This document shows positions 56,100 to 64,000 of a DNA stretch of 64,000 bases, in pieces. Each line of letters starts with the position of its first letter. Position 1 is the first letter of the stretch. The stretch is from an uncultured delta proteobacterium (GTDB taxonomy: Bacteria > Myxococcota > Myxococcia > Myxococcales > 40CM-4-68-19): positions 62,001-126,000 of the forward strand of contig CAIWCD010000024.1 of the NCBI GenBank assembly GCA_903911145.1, read 5' to 3'. A program made the position numbers and the translations under genes. The notes beneath the pieces are model-generated. The model was not told the DNA's origin. It made no database searches and saw nothing but the letters and a program-made list of their open reading frames with translations.

Positions 56100-56969
56100 A
56101 TGACGACTCCGCGATTTACCGTCGAGGCGAAGGACGAACTCATCCCGCAGCTCGTTCTGCGCGACGCGCAGGAGCGCAGCGAGGTGTGGCTCGCGCCTTC
56201 GCGCGGTGCGCTCGTGACGCGCTTCTTCGACGGCCAGCGGGAGCTGCTCTACCTCGACAGCGCGACGTTTCTGGATCGCAGCAAGAACGTCCGCGGCGGG
56301 ATCCCGGTGCTCTTCCCCGCGCCAGGCAAGCTCGAGAACGATCGCTGGTCTCATGCGGGAAGCTCGGGCGTGCTCAAGCAGCACGGCTTCGCGCGCAATG
56401 CCGACTGGTCGGTGATGCGGCAGCAGACGCAGACGCGCGCCGAGGTGACGCTGTGCATGGAATCAAGTGCAGAGACGCTGCGCGACTATCCGTGGCCGTT
56501 TCGCGTCGAGCTGACGTTCGCGCTGTCGGGGCGCGAATTGCGAATCGAAATCCGCGTGCTCAACACGGGCGCGAACGCGATGCCATATGGGTTCGGCTTC
56601 CATCCCTACTTCGTTATGAAGCTCGAAGATAAGGGCAGTGCGCGCATTGAGACGGGCGCTACGCGTGTCTTCGATAACGTAACGAAAGAGGAGCACGCGC
56701 TCGGCGAACTCAAGCTGGGCGCGGGCGAGAGCGATCTGCACCTGCTTGATCACGGCTCGACGAACAGCGCGCTCACGACGCCTCGCGGGACTGTGCGCGT
56801 CGAGGGCAGCGAGGCGTTTACGCGCTGGGTGATCTGGACGCTGCCGGGGAAAGAGTTCATCTGCCTCGAGCCGTGGACCTGCTCGGGCAATGCGCTCAAT
56901 ACCGGCGTGGGATTGCGCGAAGTGGCTCCTGGCGCGGCCCAGACGCACTGGGTGGCAATCGGCACATAG
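56100..56969 (+). CDS. Aldose 1-epimerase / hexose-6-phosphate mutarotase-like protein
   Basis: A protein of 289 residues with the galactose-mutarotase fold. Family segments are VRGGIPVLFPAPGKL, LKQHGFARNADW (with the catalytic His), MPYGFGFHPYFVM (second catalytic His), and the C-terminal Glu-containing FICLEPWTCSGNALNTG. It is closest in style to YeaD-type glucose-6-phosphate 1-epimerases but lacks a diagnostic phosphate site I can point to. It is divergent from the TonB-receptor gene across 88 bases and convergent with the lipoprotein gene at 56991. Confidence 0.86.
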   Translation: MTTPRFTVEAKDELIPQLVLRDAQERSEVWLAPSRGALVTRFFDGQRELLYLDSATFLDRSKNVRGGIPVLFPAPGKLENDRWSHAGSSGVLKQHGFARNADWSVMRQQTQTRAEVTLCMESSAETLRDYPWPFRVELTFALSGRELRIEIRVLNTGANAMPYGFGFHPYFVMKLEDKGSARIETGATRVFDNVTKEEHALGELKLGAGESDLHLLDHGSTNSALTTPRGTVRVEGSEAFTRWVIWTLPGKEFICLEPWTCSGNALNTGVGLREVAPGAAQTHWVAIGT

Positions 56970-56990
56970 AATCGAGGTCGCGAAGCCTCG

Positions 56991-58421
56991 CTATTGCACC
57001 GTATGGATATGCACGTTGTTGTTCAGATCGACCGTGAACAGGAGTCGGGAATTGAGCGGCGCGACGAACTTGATCCCGCTGTTCCCCGTATTGCAGGCGT
57101 CGGGGATCGCGGGTGGACCGATGCGTTCAGGCCTTTCGGGGTGCTCCAGCGGAATGGAGATATCCGAGTAATAGACTTCGCCCTGGACTGTCCACGCGGA
57201 TCGGATCGTGTCAGCGGTCGTGTCGGCGCCGACCAGCAGGGAGTGGAGGAGCTTGTTGTCGGGGACATCGTCGATAAAATTCGAGACGCTTTGGATGTAC
57301 GCGAGGCTGTTGGAACCGACATTGAACGCAAAGATCGCGCTTTCGATCGAACAAGGCGGAGGGCTCGCGGTCAGCGGCACCATCTGCACAAATGCGGCGA
57401 TGTATAGATCGCCGACCAATGACGACGACGCGACTGCTGCGCTGATGGGCGCTGGCCCGGGGATGTATCCGGTCGGGCCTGGAGTTGGCGACGACAGGTC
57501 GGCGATGCCGGCGTCGCCGGAAGAGGAGCTGGAGAGGATCCAGTGCGTCGTGCCGTCTGTCGCGACGACCGATTCGAGGCTGCGCGCCCCTGTGTGATCA
57601 ACCGCGGGAATGGCGGAATGGTTGAACGGGCCAACGCCGTTCGCGGTCGGGCTGCAGGTGGGAAAGGCGACATCGCCGCAGACCGTCGCGTTGGTCCCGA
57701 ACGCGATCAGGTTGGTTCCGGTCGTCTCGTATCCGGGGTCCTGCGTTCCCTCTGTGTGTCCGCCAAGAGCGATGCCGGCGGGAAAGCCTCCGTCGACGAA
57801 GTAGGCGACGTTGCCGCTGCTGCGGCAGCTCGCTGGCTCGGCGAGGAAGCTCCCACCTTGAGAGAATCCGAGGAGCGTTGCGCACGGCTTGCCGCCGACC
57901 ATGCGGCCAGGACCGACCGCGAGCTGCGTGGGGGTTACGCTGCCGCCGTTGACGGGATAGGCCGTGACCCCACCATCTGAATCGCCGAGCAGAATCCACT
58001 CCTGTCCGCTGGCGATGAAGGCGATCGAGGAGAGGATGGGCTCGCCACTGCCGAACGGGAGTGCCGCGGAGTGGAACGTCACTGCGGAGATGTTCGAGAA
58101 CGACGTCGCACCGCCGGTTGTGCCGTCAACGACGGGGACATCGCACGCACCGCCTCCGCTGCCGCCGCCAGCGCTGCCGCCGCCAGATCCTCCAGCGCTC
58201 CCGCCAGCGCTGCCGCCGCCGGATCCTCCAGCGCTCCCGCCAGCAGCTCCTCCAGCGCTCCCGCCGCCTGTGCCGCCGGCGCTGCCGCCCGCAGAGCCAC
58301 CGCCATTTCCATCGAGCGCGTTGTTGACGACGATCGAGCAGGCAGGCGCAACCAGCGCGAGCATGACGAGCAGCGCGGAGAACCCTGGGCGATCAAGAGA
58401 AGCGCGATCTCCCGTTTTCAT
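56991..58421 (-). CDS. Gly/Ser-linker lipoprotein, paralogue A
   Basis: Lipoprotein of 476 residues, lipobox PAC, then a Gly/Ser/Ala linker of irregular GGSAGG units (residues ~45-95). The remaining ~375 residues closely match the paralogue encoded upstream, sharing HSAALPF, SDGGVTAYPVNGGSVTPTQL, GPGRMVGGKPCATLLGFS, EPASC and NGIKFVAPLNS-type endings (here SGIKFVAPLNSRLLFTVDL). It is probably a beta-propeller-like domain with a few paired Cys. Function is unknown. The ATG at 58421 gives a normal signal peptide. It is the last gene of a three-gene operon. Confidence 0.72.
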   Translation of the reverse strand: MKTGDRASLDRPGFSALLVMLALVAPACSIVVNNALDGNGGGSAGGSAGGTGGGSAGGAAGGSAGGSGGGSAGGSAGGSGGGSAGGGSGGGACDVPVVDGTTGGATSFSNISAVTFHSAALPFGSGEPILSSIAFIASGQEWILLGDSDGGVTAYPVNGGSVTPTQLAVGPGRMVGGKPCATLLGFSQGGSFLAEPASCRSSGNVAYFVDGGFPAGIALGGHTEGTQDPGYETTGTNLIAFGTNATVCGDVAFPTCSPTANGVGPFNHSAIPAVDHTGARSLESVVATDGTTHWILSSSSSGDAGIADLSSPTPGPTGYIPGPAPISAAVASSSLVGDLYIAAFVQMVPLTASPPPCSIESAIFAFNVGSNSLAYIQSVSNFIDDVPDNKLLHSLLVGADTTADTIRSAWTVQGEVYYSDISIPLEHPERPERIGPPAIPDACNTGNSGIKFVAPLNSRLLFTVDLNNNVHIHTVQ

Positions 58422-58505
58422 CGGTTCGCCCGCCGATGGGGCCGCTCTGCGAAAAGAGAGGGAAGAGAACTCATTGGCACCGGCTCCCATCTCCATCGGG
58501 CGAGA

Positions 58506-59981
58506 TCACTGCACTGCGTGGATATGCACGGCGTTGCTGCTGTCGACCGTGAAGAGCAGGTTTGAATTCAGCGGCGCGACGAACTTGATCCCGTTCTGGC
58601 CGCAGCTGTCCGACTTCCACGCTCCAGCGGTGATGTTTCCGGGGGTGCCCAGAGGGATCGCCCAATCTGCGTAACGGACCTCGCTGTTGTCGGTCCACGC
58701 GGTGCGCACCACGCTTCGAGACTGTCCATCGATGCCGAGCAGGAGCGAATGGAGCTGGTTGCCGTCGGGTTGCGTGCCGGTGGCGCAGCTGCTGTGGCCA
58801 AGACTTGTCAGGGACCCGCTGCCGGTCCCCCACCAGAGGACCTCGCTATCGACCTTCCACGCGTTCGCGCTGACGTAAGTCAGGATGTAGAGGTCGCCGT
58901 TGTTGTCTGACCAGGCGACTGCCGGGCTGATCGGGGCGGTGATCGAAGTGGTGAACGCCGCTCCTGTGCCGAGCCCCGTGAGGTCCACGATGCTGGCGGT
59001 GCCGACGTTCTCGCTGGTCAGGAGCCAGTGCGTCGCGCCCTGGGAATCGCCGATCGCTTCGAGGCTGCGCGTTCCTTCGCCGCCGACAGGCTGGATAGCA
59101 GAGCTGCTACCAACGCCGTTGGCGGTCGGGCTGCAGGTCGGAAAGTTGGCGTCGGCGCAGGTCGTCGCTTTGTCCCCGAACGCGATCAGGTTGGTGCCCG
59201 CGGTCTCGAAGTTGCCCGCTGCCTTCGTACCCGCGCTGTGCCCGCCGAGTGCGAGCCCGCTCGACGAGCCTCCGTCGGAAAACCAGGCGACGTTGCCGTT
59301 GCTGAGGCAGCTCGCCGGCTCGGCAAGGAAGCTGCCTGCGTCAGAGAATCCGAGGAGCGTTGCGCACGGTTTGCCGTCGACCATCCGGCCCGGGCCGACC
59401 GCGAGCTGAGTCGGGGTCACGCTGCCGCCATTCACAGGCCATGCAGTGACACCTCCATCGGACGCTCCGAGCAGCACCCACGCTGTGCCGCTCGAGATGA
59501 AAGCGACGGACGACAGGATCGGCTCGTCGACTGCAAACGGGAGCGCGGCGGAGTGCGTGGTCATCGCTGTGACGCTCGTGAACTGAATGACAGCGCCGTT
59601 CGGGCCGTTGATGATTGGGACATCGCAGGCGCCACCCGATCCGGCGCTGCCGCCGCCCGATCCACCAGCGCTGCCGCCACCAGATCCACCGGCGCTGCCA
59701 CCACCAGATCCACCGGCGCTGCCGCCGCCCGAGCCACCTGCGCTGCCGCCGCCCGATCCACCAGCGCTGCCGCCGCCCGATCCACCGGCGCTGCCGCCAC
59801 CAGAGCCACCTGCGCTGCCGCCGCCCGAGCCACCTGCGCTGCCGCCGCCCGAGCCTCCTGAGCGATTTGTGTCGAGCGCGTTGTCGACGACAATCGAGCA
59901 CGCAGACGCGAGCAACGCGAATGTTCCGAGCAGCGCCGGGACTCTTGCGCGCACGAGAGGAGAGCTCATCGAGGTTGGCAT
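58506..59981 (-). CDS. Gly/Ser-linker lipoprotein, paralogue B
   Basis: Lipoprotein of 491 residues, lipobox SAC, followed by a linker of nine near-identical 8-residue GGSGGGSA units encoded by 24-bp repeats (59649-59864). The C-terminal domain, about 340 residues, is clearly homologous to paralogue A, so the pair arose by tandem duplication, after which the linkers diverged in length. The ATG at 59981 overlaps the TGA of the upstream gene (TGATG), so it is coupled to it; ATG 59969 is an alternative. A structural role in the envelope is plausible but not shown. Confidence 0.73.
   Translation of the reverse strand: MPTSMSSPLVRARVPALLGTFALLASACSIVVDNALDTNRSGGSGGGSAGGSGGGSAGGSGGGSAGGSGGGSAGGSGGGSAGGSGGGSAGGSGGGSAGGSGGGSAGGSGGGSAGSGGACDVPIINGPNGAVIQFTSVTAMTTHSAALPFAVDEPILSSVAFISSGTAWVLLGASDGGVTAWPVNGGSVTPTQLAVGPGRMVDGKPCATLLGFSDAGSFLAEPASCLSNGNVAWFSDGGSSSGLALGGHSAGTKAAGNFETAGTNLIAFGDKATTCADANFPTCSPTANGVGSSSAIQPVGGEGTRSLEAIGDSQGATHWLLTSENVGTASIVDLTGLGTGAAFTTSITAPISPAVAWSDNNGDLYILTYVSANAWKVDSEVLWWGTGSGSLTSLGHSSCATGTQPDGNQLHSLLLGIDGQSRSVVRTAWTDNSEVRYADWAIPLGTPGNITAGAWKSDSCGQNGIKFVAPLNSNLLFTVDSSNAVHIHAVQ
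59649..59864 (-). repeat. Nine tandem 24-bp repeats coding a Gly/Ser linker
   Basis: Nine consecutive 24-base units differing at a few third positions, in frame, encoding GGSGGGSA. Such in-frame repeats can change length by slippage or unequal recombination, so copy number may vary between strains. Confidence 0.85.
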
Positions 59982-60847
59982 CAGAAGTTCCTCGCGACGA
60001 CGAGCGTGCCTCCATGCTGCGCGGGCGCGATCGCAGCGTGTGCCGCGGCCGGATCTGCGCTGCCGCCAAGCCAGAGCCAGAGAGCGGTGCCCGCGCTGAC
60101 GGCCGCGACTGCGTAGAGAACATCCGCGACAGCGGCCTGCGTGTGCGCGCTCGAGGCATCCGGTGGAGTTGCGTGGGCAGCACCGAGCGCGCTGACGCCC
60201 ACGCCGACTGCGACTCCCGCGAGCACGACTGCGCCGCCGCCCGCGATGAGAGCCCATCCGCGACGAGACAGACCGCTCGTTCCCGCGACGTCGGCGAACA
60301 GGGTGTCCGCGGCCGCGCGCATCGAGAGCGCGAGCGGATCTCCGTCGCGCGAAGCGCTGCTTCCCGACTGGTTCGCGGTGCCGCGCGGAACGCTCTGTGC
60401 GAATCGCGCGAGCGGCTGCGCGTGGTGCGCGTCCATGCGCACGGCAGAGACGAGAATCTGATTTCCCGACAGCGTCGCCGTGGCCTGCACGACCTCGTCG
60501 ACGCCGAGCGCGCCCGCAAGTTCCGCCGCGCAGCTCTCTGCCTCCTCGTCGCAGCCGAGCCCGCGCTTGGTCGCTTGAAAGCCAAGCAGCGTGCGGATGT
60601 CGCTCGAGACCAGGGGCGGGACACCGTTGCGCGCACCCACTTCGCTGGCGAGCACCTGCGTCAGATACGGTCCGAGCGCGGGGTCGATTCCATTGGAGAG
60701 CCGCACGTCCATCACCGCGACTTTGTGGGTCGCGCTGCGGCCGCTCTGCGCAGAGGGAGCGGCGGTCGAGGCGGGGCCGGTGGGCGGCTTCGCTGCGGAT
60801 CCAGGAACCGGCGCAGCAAGCGAAAGGAGCGCGAGCAGAAAAATCAT
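59981..60847 (-). CDS. Exported/membrane protein, LpoB/CsgG-like N terminus
   Basis: A protein of 288 residues, first gene of the three-gene operon. A signal peptide (ends GSA) and Pro/Ala-rich stretch precede a domain at ~40-130 of the TolB-N/CsgG/LpoB-like kind: HKVAVMDVRLSNGIDPALG, LGVDEVVQATATLSGNQILV. Two membrane segments follow (WALIAGGGAVVLAGVAVGVG and VADVLYAVAAVSAGTALWLW). This layout recurs in myxobacterial proteins of unknown function. It could anchor or help export the two lipoproteins, which is inference from coupling only. Confidence 0.68.
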   Translation of the reverse strand: MIFLLALLSLAAPVPGSAAKPPTGPASTAAPSAQSGRSATHKVAVMDVRLSNGIDPALGPYLTQVLASEVGARNGVPPLVSSDIRTLLGFQATKRGLGCDEEAESCAAELAGALGVDEVVQATATLSGNQILVSAVRMDAHHAQPLARFAQSVPRGTANQSGSSASRDGDPLALSMRAAADTLFADVAGTSGLSRRGWALIAGGGAVVLAGVAVGVGVSALGAAHATPPDASSAHTQAAVADVLYAVAAVSAGTALWLWLGGSADPAAAHAAIAPAQHGGTLVVARNF

Positions 60848-60931
60848 GGGCGCAAGCTAGCACCAGATCGTCGTGTGACCCGTGATCGTCGACACAGGCA
60901 CAGGCCACTTCGGGGTTGGGTTCTCTCGAGC

Positions 60932-60944
60932 GCGGCAGTTCCCA
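60932..60944 (-). repeat. 3'-flank motif TGGGAACTGCCGC, copy 3
   Basis: Sense-strand copy 17 bases beyond the tyrA stop (60962). It sits in the 114-base gap between tyrA and the downstream minus-strand gene. Confidence 0.65.
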
Positions 60945-60961
60945 ACGCGCAGCGCCCTTCG

Positions 60962-61894
60962 CTACCGCCGCGGAGGGAGGCGCATCGACCGCCTTCGATC
61001 GGCGAGCTGCTCGAGGTCGCGGGCGAGCGGCGCGAGATCGTTTGAGTGCAAACCATCTTCGATCTGCGCTGCGAACGCGTTGAGCGAAGTGGCAACCCTG
61101 CGCAGCACCTCGGGCAGGAAACGATTGTGCACCGCGGCCTGCCCCACGGTTCCATCTGCCGCGAGCCGCGTGGTGTCGCGAAACCCGCCAGCAGCAAGGG
61201 CGCGCGCGATTCTGCTGCTGGCGCCCGCCTGCTCGAGTGCCGCGAAAACCGACGCGGCGGCGAGCGCCGGAAGGTGCGAAGCGTAGGCGACGGCGCGGTC
61301 GTGTTCACGCGGAGTGAGAGTGAGAAATCGGGTCGCGCCTGCTTCGCTCCAGAGTGCGCGCACGGCCTCGAGGGCTGCGGAGCTCCACGCGCGATTGCCG
61401 CTCGCGATCCCGACGGCGGGGCAGAGCGCGACGCAGGCCTCGTCGAAGAGATCGGCCCGCGCGGCCGTAAAGCCACGCTCTTCGCGTCCCGCCATCGGAT
61501 GTGCGCCGACAAATACGATCTGCTTCTGGGCCGCGCCCAGTGCGGTCGGGAGCTCCTTCACGCCGCACACGTCGGTGAGCAGAGCGGCTGCGTGCATCTG
61601 CGCAGCGATGCCCGGCAGCGACTCAAGCAGCGCGGGCGTCGGCGTGCAGAGAACGATCAGATCGCACGATACGAAGGGCGCACGAGACGGATGAGCAGCG
61701 AGATCGATCGCGCCAGACCTCTTCGCGGAGGCGAGCGATCTCGAGTTGGTGTCGACTCCCAGGATCTCGATTCGCCGCGCGCTCTGATTCGAGGTCGCGT
61801 GCGCAGAGCCTTGCTGGGCGCGGCTTTCCGCACGTCGCAGCGAAAGCGCGAGAGATCCACCGATGAGGCCGAGTCCGACGATTCCGATGCGCAT
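60962..61894 (-). CDS. tyrA: Prephenate/arogenate dehydrogenase
   Basis: NAD(P)-dependent oxidative decarboxylation of prephenate (or arogenate) on the tyrosine branch, 310 residues. The Rossmann start is IGIVGLGLIGGSLALSLRR. VLCTPTPALLESLP, VCGVKELPTAL, GAHPMAGREERGFTAARADL and SHLPALAAASVFAAL are family motifs, containing the catalytic His and substrate Arg. There is no fused chorismate mutase or ACT domain; the mutase activity is supplied elsewhere, for example by the fused enzyme at 49518. Near its end the DNA (61035-61053) contains a 19-base exact match to an intergenic stretch at 8649-8667. Confidence 0.92.
   Translation of the reverse strand: MRIGIVGLGLIGGSLALSLRRAESRAQQGSAHATSNQSARRIEILGVDTNSRSLASAKRSGAIDLAAHPSRAPFVSCDLIVLCTPTPALLESLPGIAAQMHAAALLTDVCGVKELPTALGAAQKQIVFVGAHPMAGREERGFTAARADLFDEACVALCPAVGIASGNRAWSSAALEAVRALWSEAGATRFLTLTPREHDRAVAYASHLPALAAASVFAALEQAGASSRIARALAAGGFRDTTRLAADGTVGQAAVHNRFLPEVLRRVATSLNAFAAQIEDGLHSNDLAPLARDLEQLADRRRSMRLPPRR
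61035..61056 (+). repeat. Dispersed 22-bp repeat copy inside tyrA
   Basis: Matches the minus-strand 8667-8646 copy at 21 of 22 positions, including a 19-base perfect run. It encodes GLHSNDL in TyrA on the opposite strand. Confidence 0.55.
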
Positions 61895-61936
61895 CGGACT
61901 CCTTCGCGCCGTTGCGAGCGCGCGAGCTGCGTCGCT

Positions 61937-63532
61937 CTACCGTGCCTGGATGAACCCGCCGTGGCGCGACAGGAACTGATCGTAGTCGCCCGCGAAGTCC
62001 TCGAGGCCGCCGTCGTGGAAGGCGAAGATGCGCGTCGCCGTGCTCGCGATCAGGTCGCGGTCGTGCGCGACCATCAGCACCGTGCCCGGATACTCCTTGA
62101 GGCCTTCGGAGAGCGAGCTGATCGCCTCGAGGTCGAGGTGGTTGTTCGGCTCATCGAGGACAAGAATGTTCGGCTGCTCGAGCATCAGCTTGCAGAAGAG
62201 CAGACGCACCGCCTCGCCGCCGGAGAGCGCCTTGGTCGGCTTCATTCCTTCGTCGCCGCGAAAGAGCATGCGCCCGAGCAGACCGCGCAGCTGCTCGTTG
62301 CCCGCGGTGGCGTCGATGTCGTGCAGGTAGTCGAAGCAGGTGGTGGTCTTCGGGATCACCGGCTTCGCGTCCTGCGGCAGATAGCCGATCTGCGCCTCGT
62401 GGCCCCAGACGACCTTGCCCGCGTCCGGCGTGAGTTCGCCGATCAGCGTGCGCAGCATCGTCGTCTTGCCGACGCCGTTCTTGCCGACGATCGCGACCTT
62501 CTCGCCGCGCGTGATCAGCGCCGAGAAATTCTTGAAGAGCGGCTTGTTCCCATCGAACGACTTGGTGATGTTCTCGATGGTGAGCGTCTGCTTTCCGCTC
62601 GGCCGCTTCTGCTCGAACTTGATGAACGGGCGCGCGATGTTCGACTTCTTCACGTCAGCCAGAGACAGCTTCTCGAGCTGCTTGACGCGGCTCTGCACCT
62701 GGCTTGCGCGCGTGCCGGCGGAGAAGCGCGCGATGAAGTCCTGGAGCTGCTCGCGACGCTTGGTGCGATCCTGGTTCTCGCTCTCGATGCGCGAGCGGAC
62801 CTGCGACTTCGCGCGCACCATGTCGTCGTAGTTGCCGACGTACGTGATGATCGTCTCGTAATCGATGTCCGCGATGTGCGTGCAGATCTCATTGAGGAAG
62901 TGGCGGTCGTGGCTGACGACGACGAGCGTTCCTTCGTACGCGAGCAGAAACTCCTCGAGCCAGTGGATCGAGTCGAGGTCGAGCGAGTTGGTCGGCTCGT
63001 CGAGCAAGAGCGCGGTCGGCTTGCCGAAGAGCGCCTGCGCGAGCAGCACGCGGACCTTGTCGCCGCCGGTGATCTCGCGCATCAGGCGCGACTGCTCCGC
63101 TTCCGGAATGCCCAGACCCTGCAGCAGCGTCGCCGCTTCGCTCTCGGCGGAGTAGCCGTCTTCTTCTGCGACGACGCCTTCGAGTTCGCCGAGGCGCGCG
63201 CCGTCGTCATCTGAGAGTTCAGACTTCGCGAGCAGAACTTCCTTCTCCTGCATTGCAGCCCAGAGCGCCTTGTTGCCCATCAGCACCACGTCGAGAACGC
63301 GCATCTCCTCGAACGCGAACTGCTCCTGCTTGAGCACCGAGAGCCGCTTGGGCTTGGAGACGGTGCCGCTGTCCGGCTCGAGATCGCCGGAGAGGATCTT
63401 CATGAACGTCGACTTGCCCGCGCCGTTCGGGCCGGTGAGGCCATAGCGGCGCCCCGGCGGGAACATCGTGTTGACGTCCTCGAACAGCTTCTTGCCGGCA
63501 AACGCCTTGGTAACGCCGATGACCTGGATCAT
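61937..63532 (-). CDS. ybiT: ABC-F ATPase, YbiT type
   Basis: Soluble double ATP-binding protein of 531 residues, acting on ribosomes in translation rather than in transport. It closely follows E. coli YbiT in RYGLTGPNGAGKSTFMKILSGDLEP-type (Walker A, described by position) and QEQFAFEEMRVLDVVLMG. The first signature (ITGGDKVRVLLAQAL) is degenerate, as in YbiT; the second is LSGGEAVRLLF with Walker A GKNGVGKTT. Walker B residues are DEPTNSLD and, in the second domain, DEPNNHLD, where the usual Thr is Asn. The linker is Arg/Lys/Gln-rich (residues ~250-320). A 107-base gap with two hairpins separates it from the regulator gene. Confidence 0.92.
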   Translation of the reverse strand: MIQVIGVTKAFAGKKLFEDVNTMFPPGRRYGLTGPNGAGKSTFMKILSGDLEPDSGTVSKPKRLSVLKQEQFAFEEMRVLDVVLMGNKALWAAMQEKEVLLAKSELSDDDGARLGELEGVVAEEDGYSAESEAATLLQGLGIPEAEQSRLMREITGGDKVRVLLAQALFGKPTALLLDEPTNSLDLDSIHWLEEFLLAYEGTLVVVSHDRHFLNEICTHIADIDYETIITYVGNYDDMVRAKSQVRSRIESENQDRTKRREQLQDFIARFSAGTRASQVQSRVKQLEKLSLADVKKSNIARPFIKFEQKRPSGKQTLTIENITKSFDGNKPLFKNFSALITRGEKVAIVGKNGVGKTTMLRTLIGELTPDAGKVVWGHEAQIGYLPQDAKPVIPKTTTCFDYLHDIDATAGNEQLRGLLGRMLFRGDEGMKPTKALSGGEAVRLLFCKLMLEQPNILVLDEPNNHLDLEAISSLSEGLKEYPGTVLMVAHDRDLIASTATRIFAFHDGGLEDFAGDYDQFLSRHGGFIQAR

Positions 63533-63552
63533 CTGTCTTGATCTCGCTTCAC

Positions 63553-63599
63553 GAAGTGCGCCCCATGTGGCGCTTCACTCCCGCTCAAGCCAGAGCGGG
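63553..63599. terminator. Two adjacent hairpins between the regulator and ABC-F genes
   Basis: GCGCC/GGCGC with flanking GAAG/CTTC pairing (63553-63576), and CCCGCTC/GAGCGGG with a 6-base loop (63580-63599). They lie downstream of the response regulator and upstream of the ABC-F gene on the minus strand. Neither has a U-tract, so they may be a terminator or a leader structure. Confidence 0.4.
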
Positions 63600-63639
63600 G
63601 CCGCGCGATGTAGCACGTTTCGGGGATGCCCCGCGCGAC

Positions 63640-64000
63640 TCACACCTTGGGCGGGTGCTTCTGCAGTTTTCGCTGCAGCGTGCGGCGGTGCATCTTCAGG
63701 CGGCGCGCGGCCTCGCTGATGTTGCCGTTGCAGTCGGCGAGAATCTTGTTGAGGTACTCCCACTCCTGCCGGTCGAGCGACGGAACCGAATCGACCGGCG
63801 GCGGCGCGCGCTCGCCCTTGAGCGCCGCTTCGATCTCCTCGGCGTCGGCGGGCTTGTTCAGATAGTTGAGCGCACCGAGACGAATCGCCTCGACGGCAGT
63901 GCCGATCGTTCCGTAGCCGGTGAGCACGACCACTTCGGGCGGGCGGGGAAGCGCGCGCAGCTCGCGCACCACCTCGAGGCCGCTCTTGCCGGGCATCCGC
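63640..64000 (-). CDS. RegA/PrrA/ActR-like response regulator, 5' end cut by window edge
   Basis: C-terminal part of a two-domain regulator, 120 codons visible. The receiver segment shows RMPGKSGLEVVRELR, VVVLTGYGTIGTAVEAIRLGA (conserved Thr) and YLNKPA (conserved Lys-Pro). A short linker leads to a Fis-type HTH: EWEYLNKILADCNGNISEAA and RRLKMHRRTLQRKLQKH. The combination defines the RegA/ActR/PrrA group that controls redox and carbon genes. The phosphoacceptor Asp lies beyond the window. Any partner kinase is also outside. Confidence 0.88.
   Translation of the reverse strand, partial: RMPGKSGLEVVRELRALPRPPEVVVLTGYGTIGTAVEAIRLGALNYLNKPADAEEIEAALKGERAPPPVDSVPSLDRQEWEYLNKILADCNGNISEAARRLKMHRRTLQRKLQKHPPKV

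Noticed and set aside
59649-59864. Possible CRISPR array
   Set aside because: The units are contiguous 24-bp coding repeats without spacers, in frame with a lipoprotein linker.

Overview
The window is dense, GC-rich bacterial chromosome; stop codons and operators stand out as small AT-rich islands. The gene set points to a member of the Myxococcota or a related delta-proteobacterial lineage, inferred from gene style rather than from a marker gene. It has many short lipoproteins with Gly/Ser linkers and cysteine-rich repeats, LysM and FHA proteins, a MotA/TolQ plus two-ExbD motor operon, Lon, HslUV and radical-SAM aminomutases. No rRNA, tRNA, CRISPR array, transposase or prophage gene was recognised. 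No gap without a gene exceeds about 270 bases.

Layout. 1-6.6 kb: a PBP1A cut by the window edge, a GIY-YIG protein, a Pal-like/CpoB envelope pair and a cysteine-rich lipoprotein. 6.6-8.7 kb: a three-gene block (unknown protein, DUF2203, GNAT) bracketed by near-identical direct repeats. 8.7-16.3 kb: two lysine 2,3-aminomutase-family genes around an M50 protease and a large Ig-like lipoprotein, then PgeF. 16.5-24.7 kb: envelope genes, dprA, topA and an ExbB-ExbD-ExbD operon. 24.8-31.4 kb: trmFO, a beta-propeller lipoprotein, a XerC-type recombinase, a degenerate sensor kinase and an MBL hydrolase. 31.5-42.2 kb: gcvP, a lipase-like lipoprotein, small envelope and cNMP genes, and lon with a perfect palindromic operator. 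42.2-49.4 kb: hslVU, ddl, apaG, greB, a cytochrome c peroxidase, a class A beta-lactamase with the Cys69-Cys238 signature, and a double-FHA protein. 49.5-61.9 kb: a fused prephenate dehydratase / DAHP synthase / chorismate mutase, an exporter, a TonB-domain/TonB-receptor fusion with a coupled lipoprotein, a mutarotase, a three-gene lipoprotein operon and tyrA. 61.9-64 kb: an ABC-F ATPase (YbiT type) and a RegA-like regulator running off the end.

How the genes fit together. The fused aromatic enzyme makes DAHP, converts chorismate to prephenate and dehydrates prephenate to phenylpyruvate; TyrA takes the tyrosine branch. PBP1A, Ddl, LysM and Pal/CpoB serve cell-wall and envelope upkeep, and the beta-lactamase would protect the PBPs. 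Lon and HslUV are ATP-dependent proteases. The ExbB/ExbD trio could power Tol-Pal, the TonB receptor or an Agl-type motility motor.

The non-coding DNA is as interesting as the genes. There is a 22-bp dispersed repeat family, a 13-bp motif downstream of three stop codons, lattices of overlapping palindromes, and a recurring promoter style (TAnnnT followed by a GCGCGC-like discriminator) often only 6-9 bases before the start codon, which implies leaderless mRNAs. All functions are read from sequence motifs without database searches.
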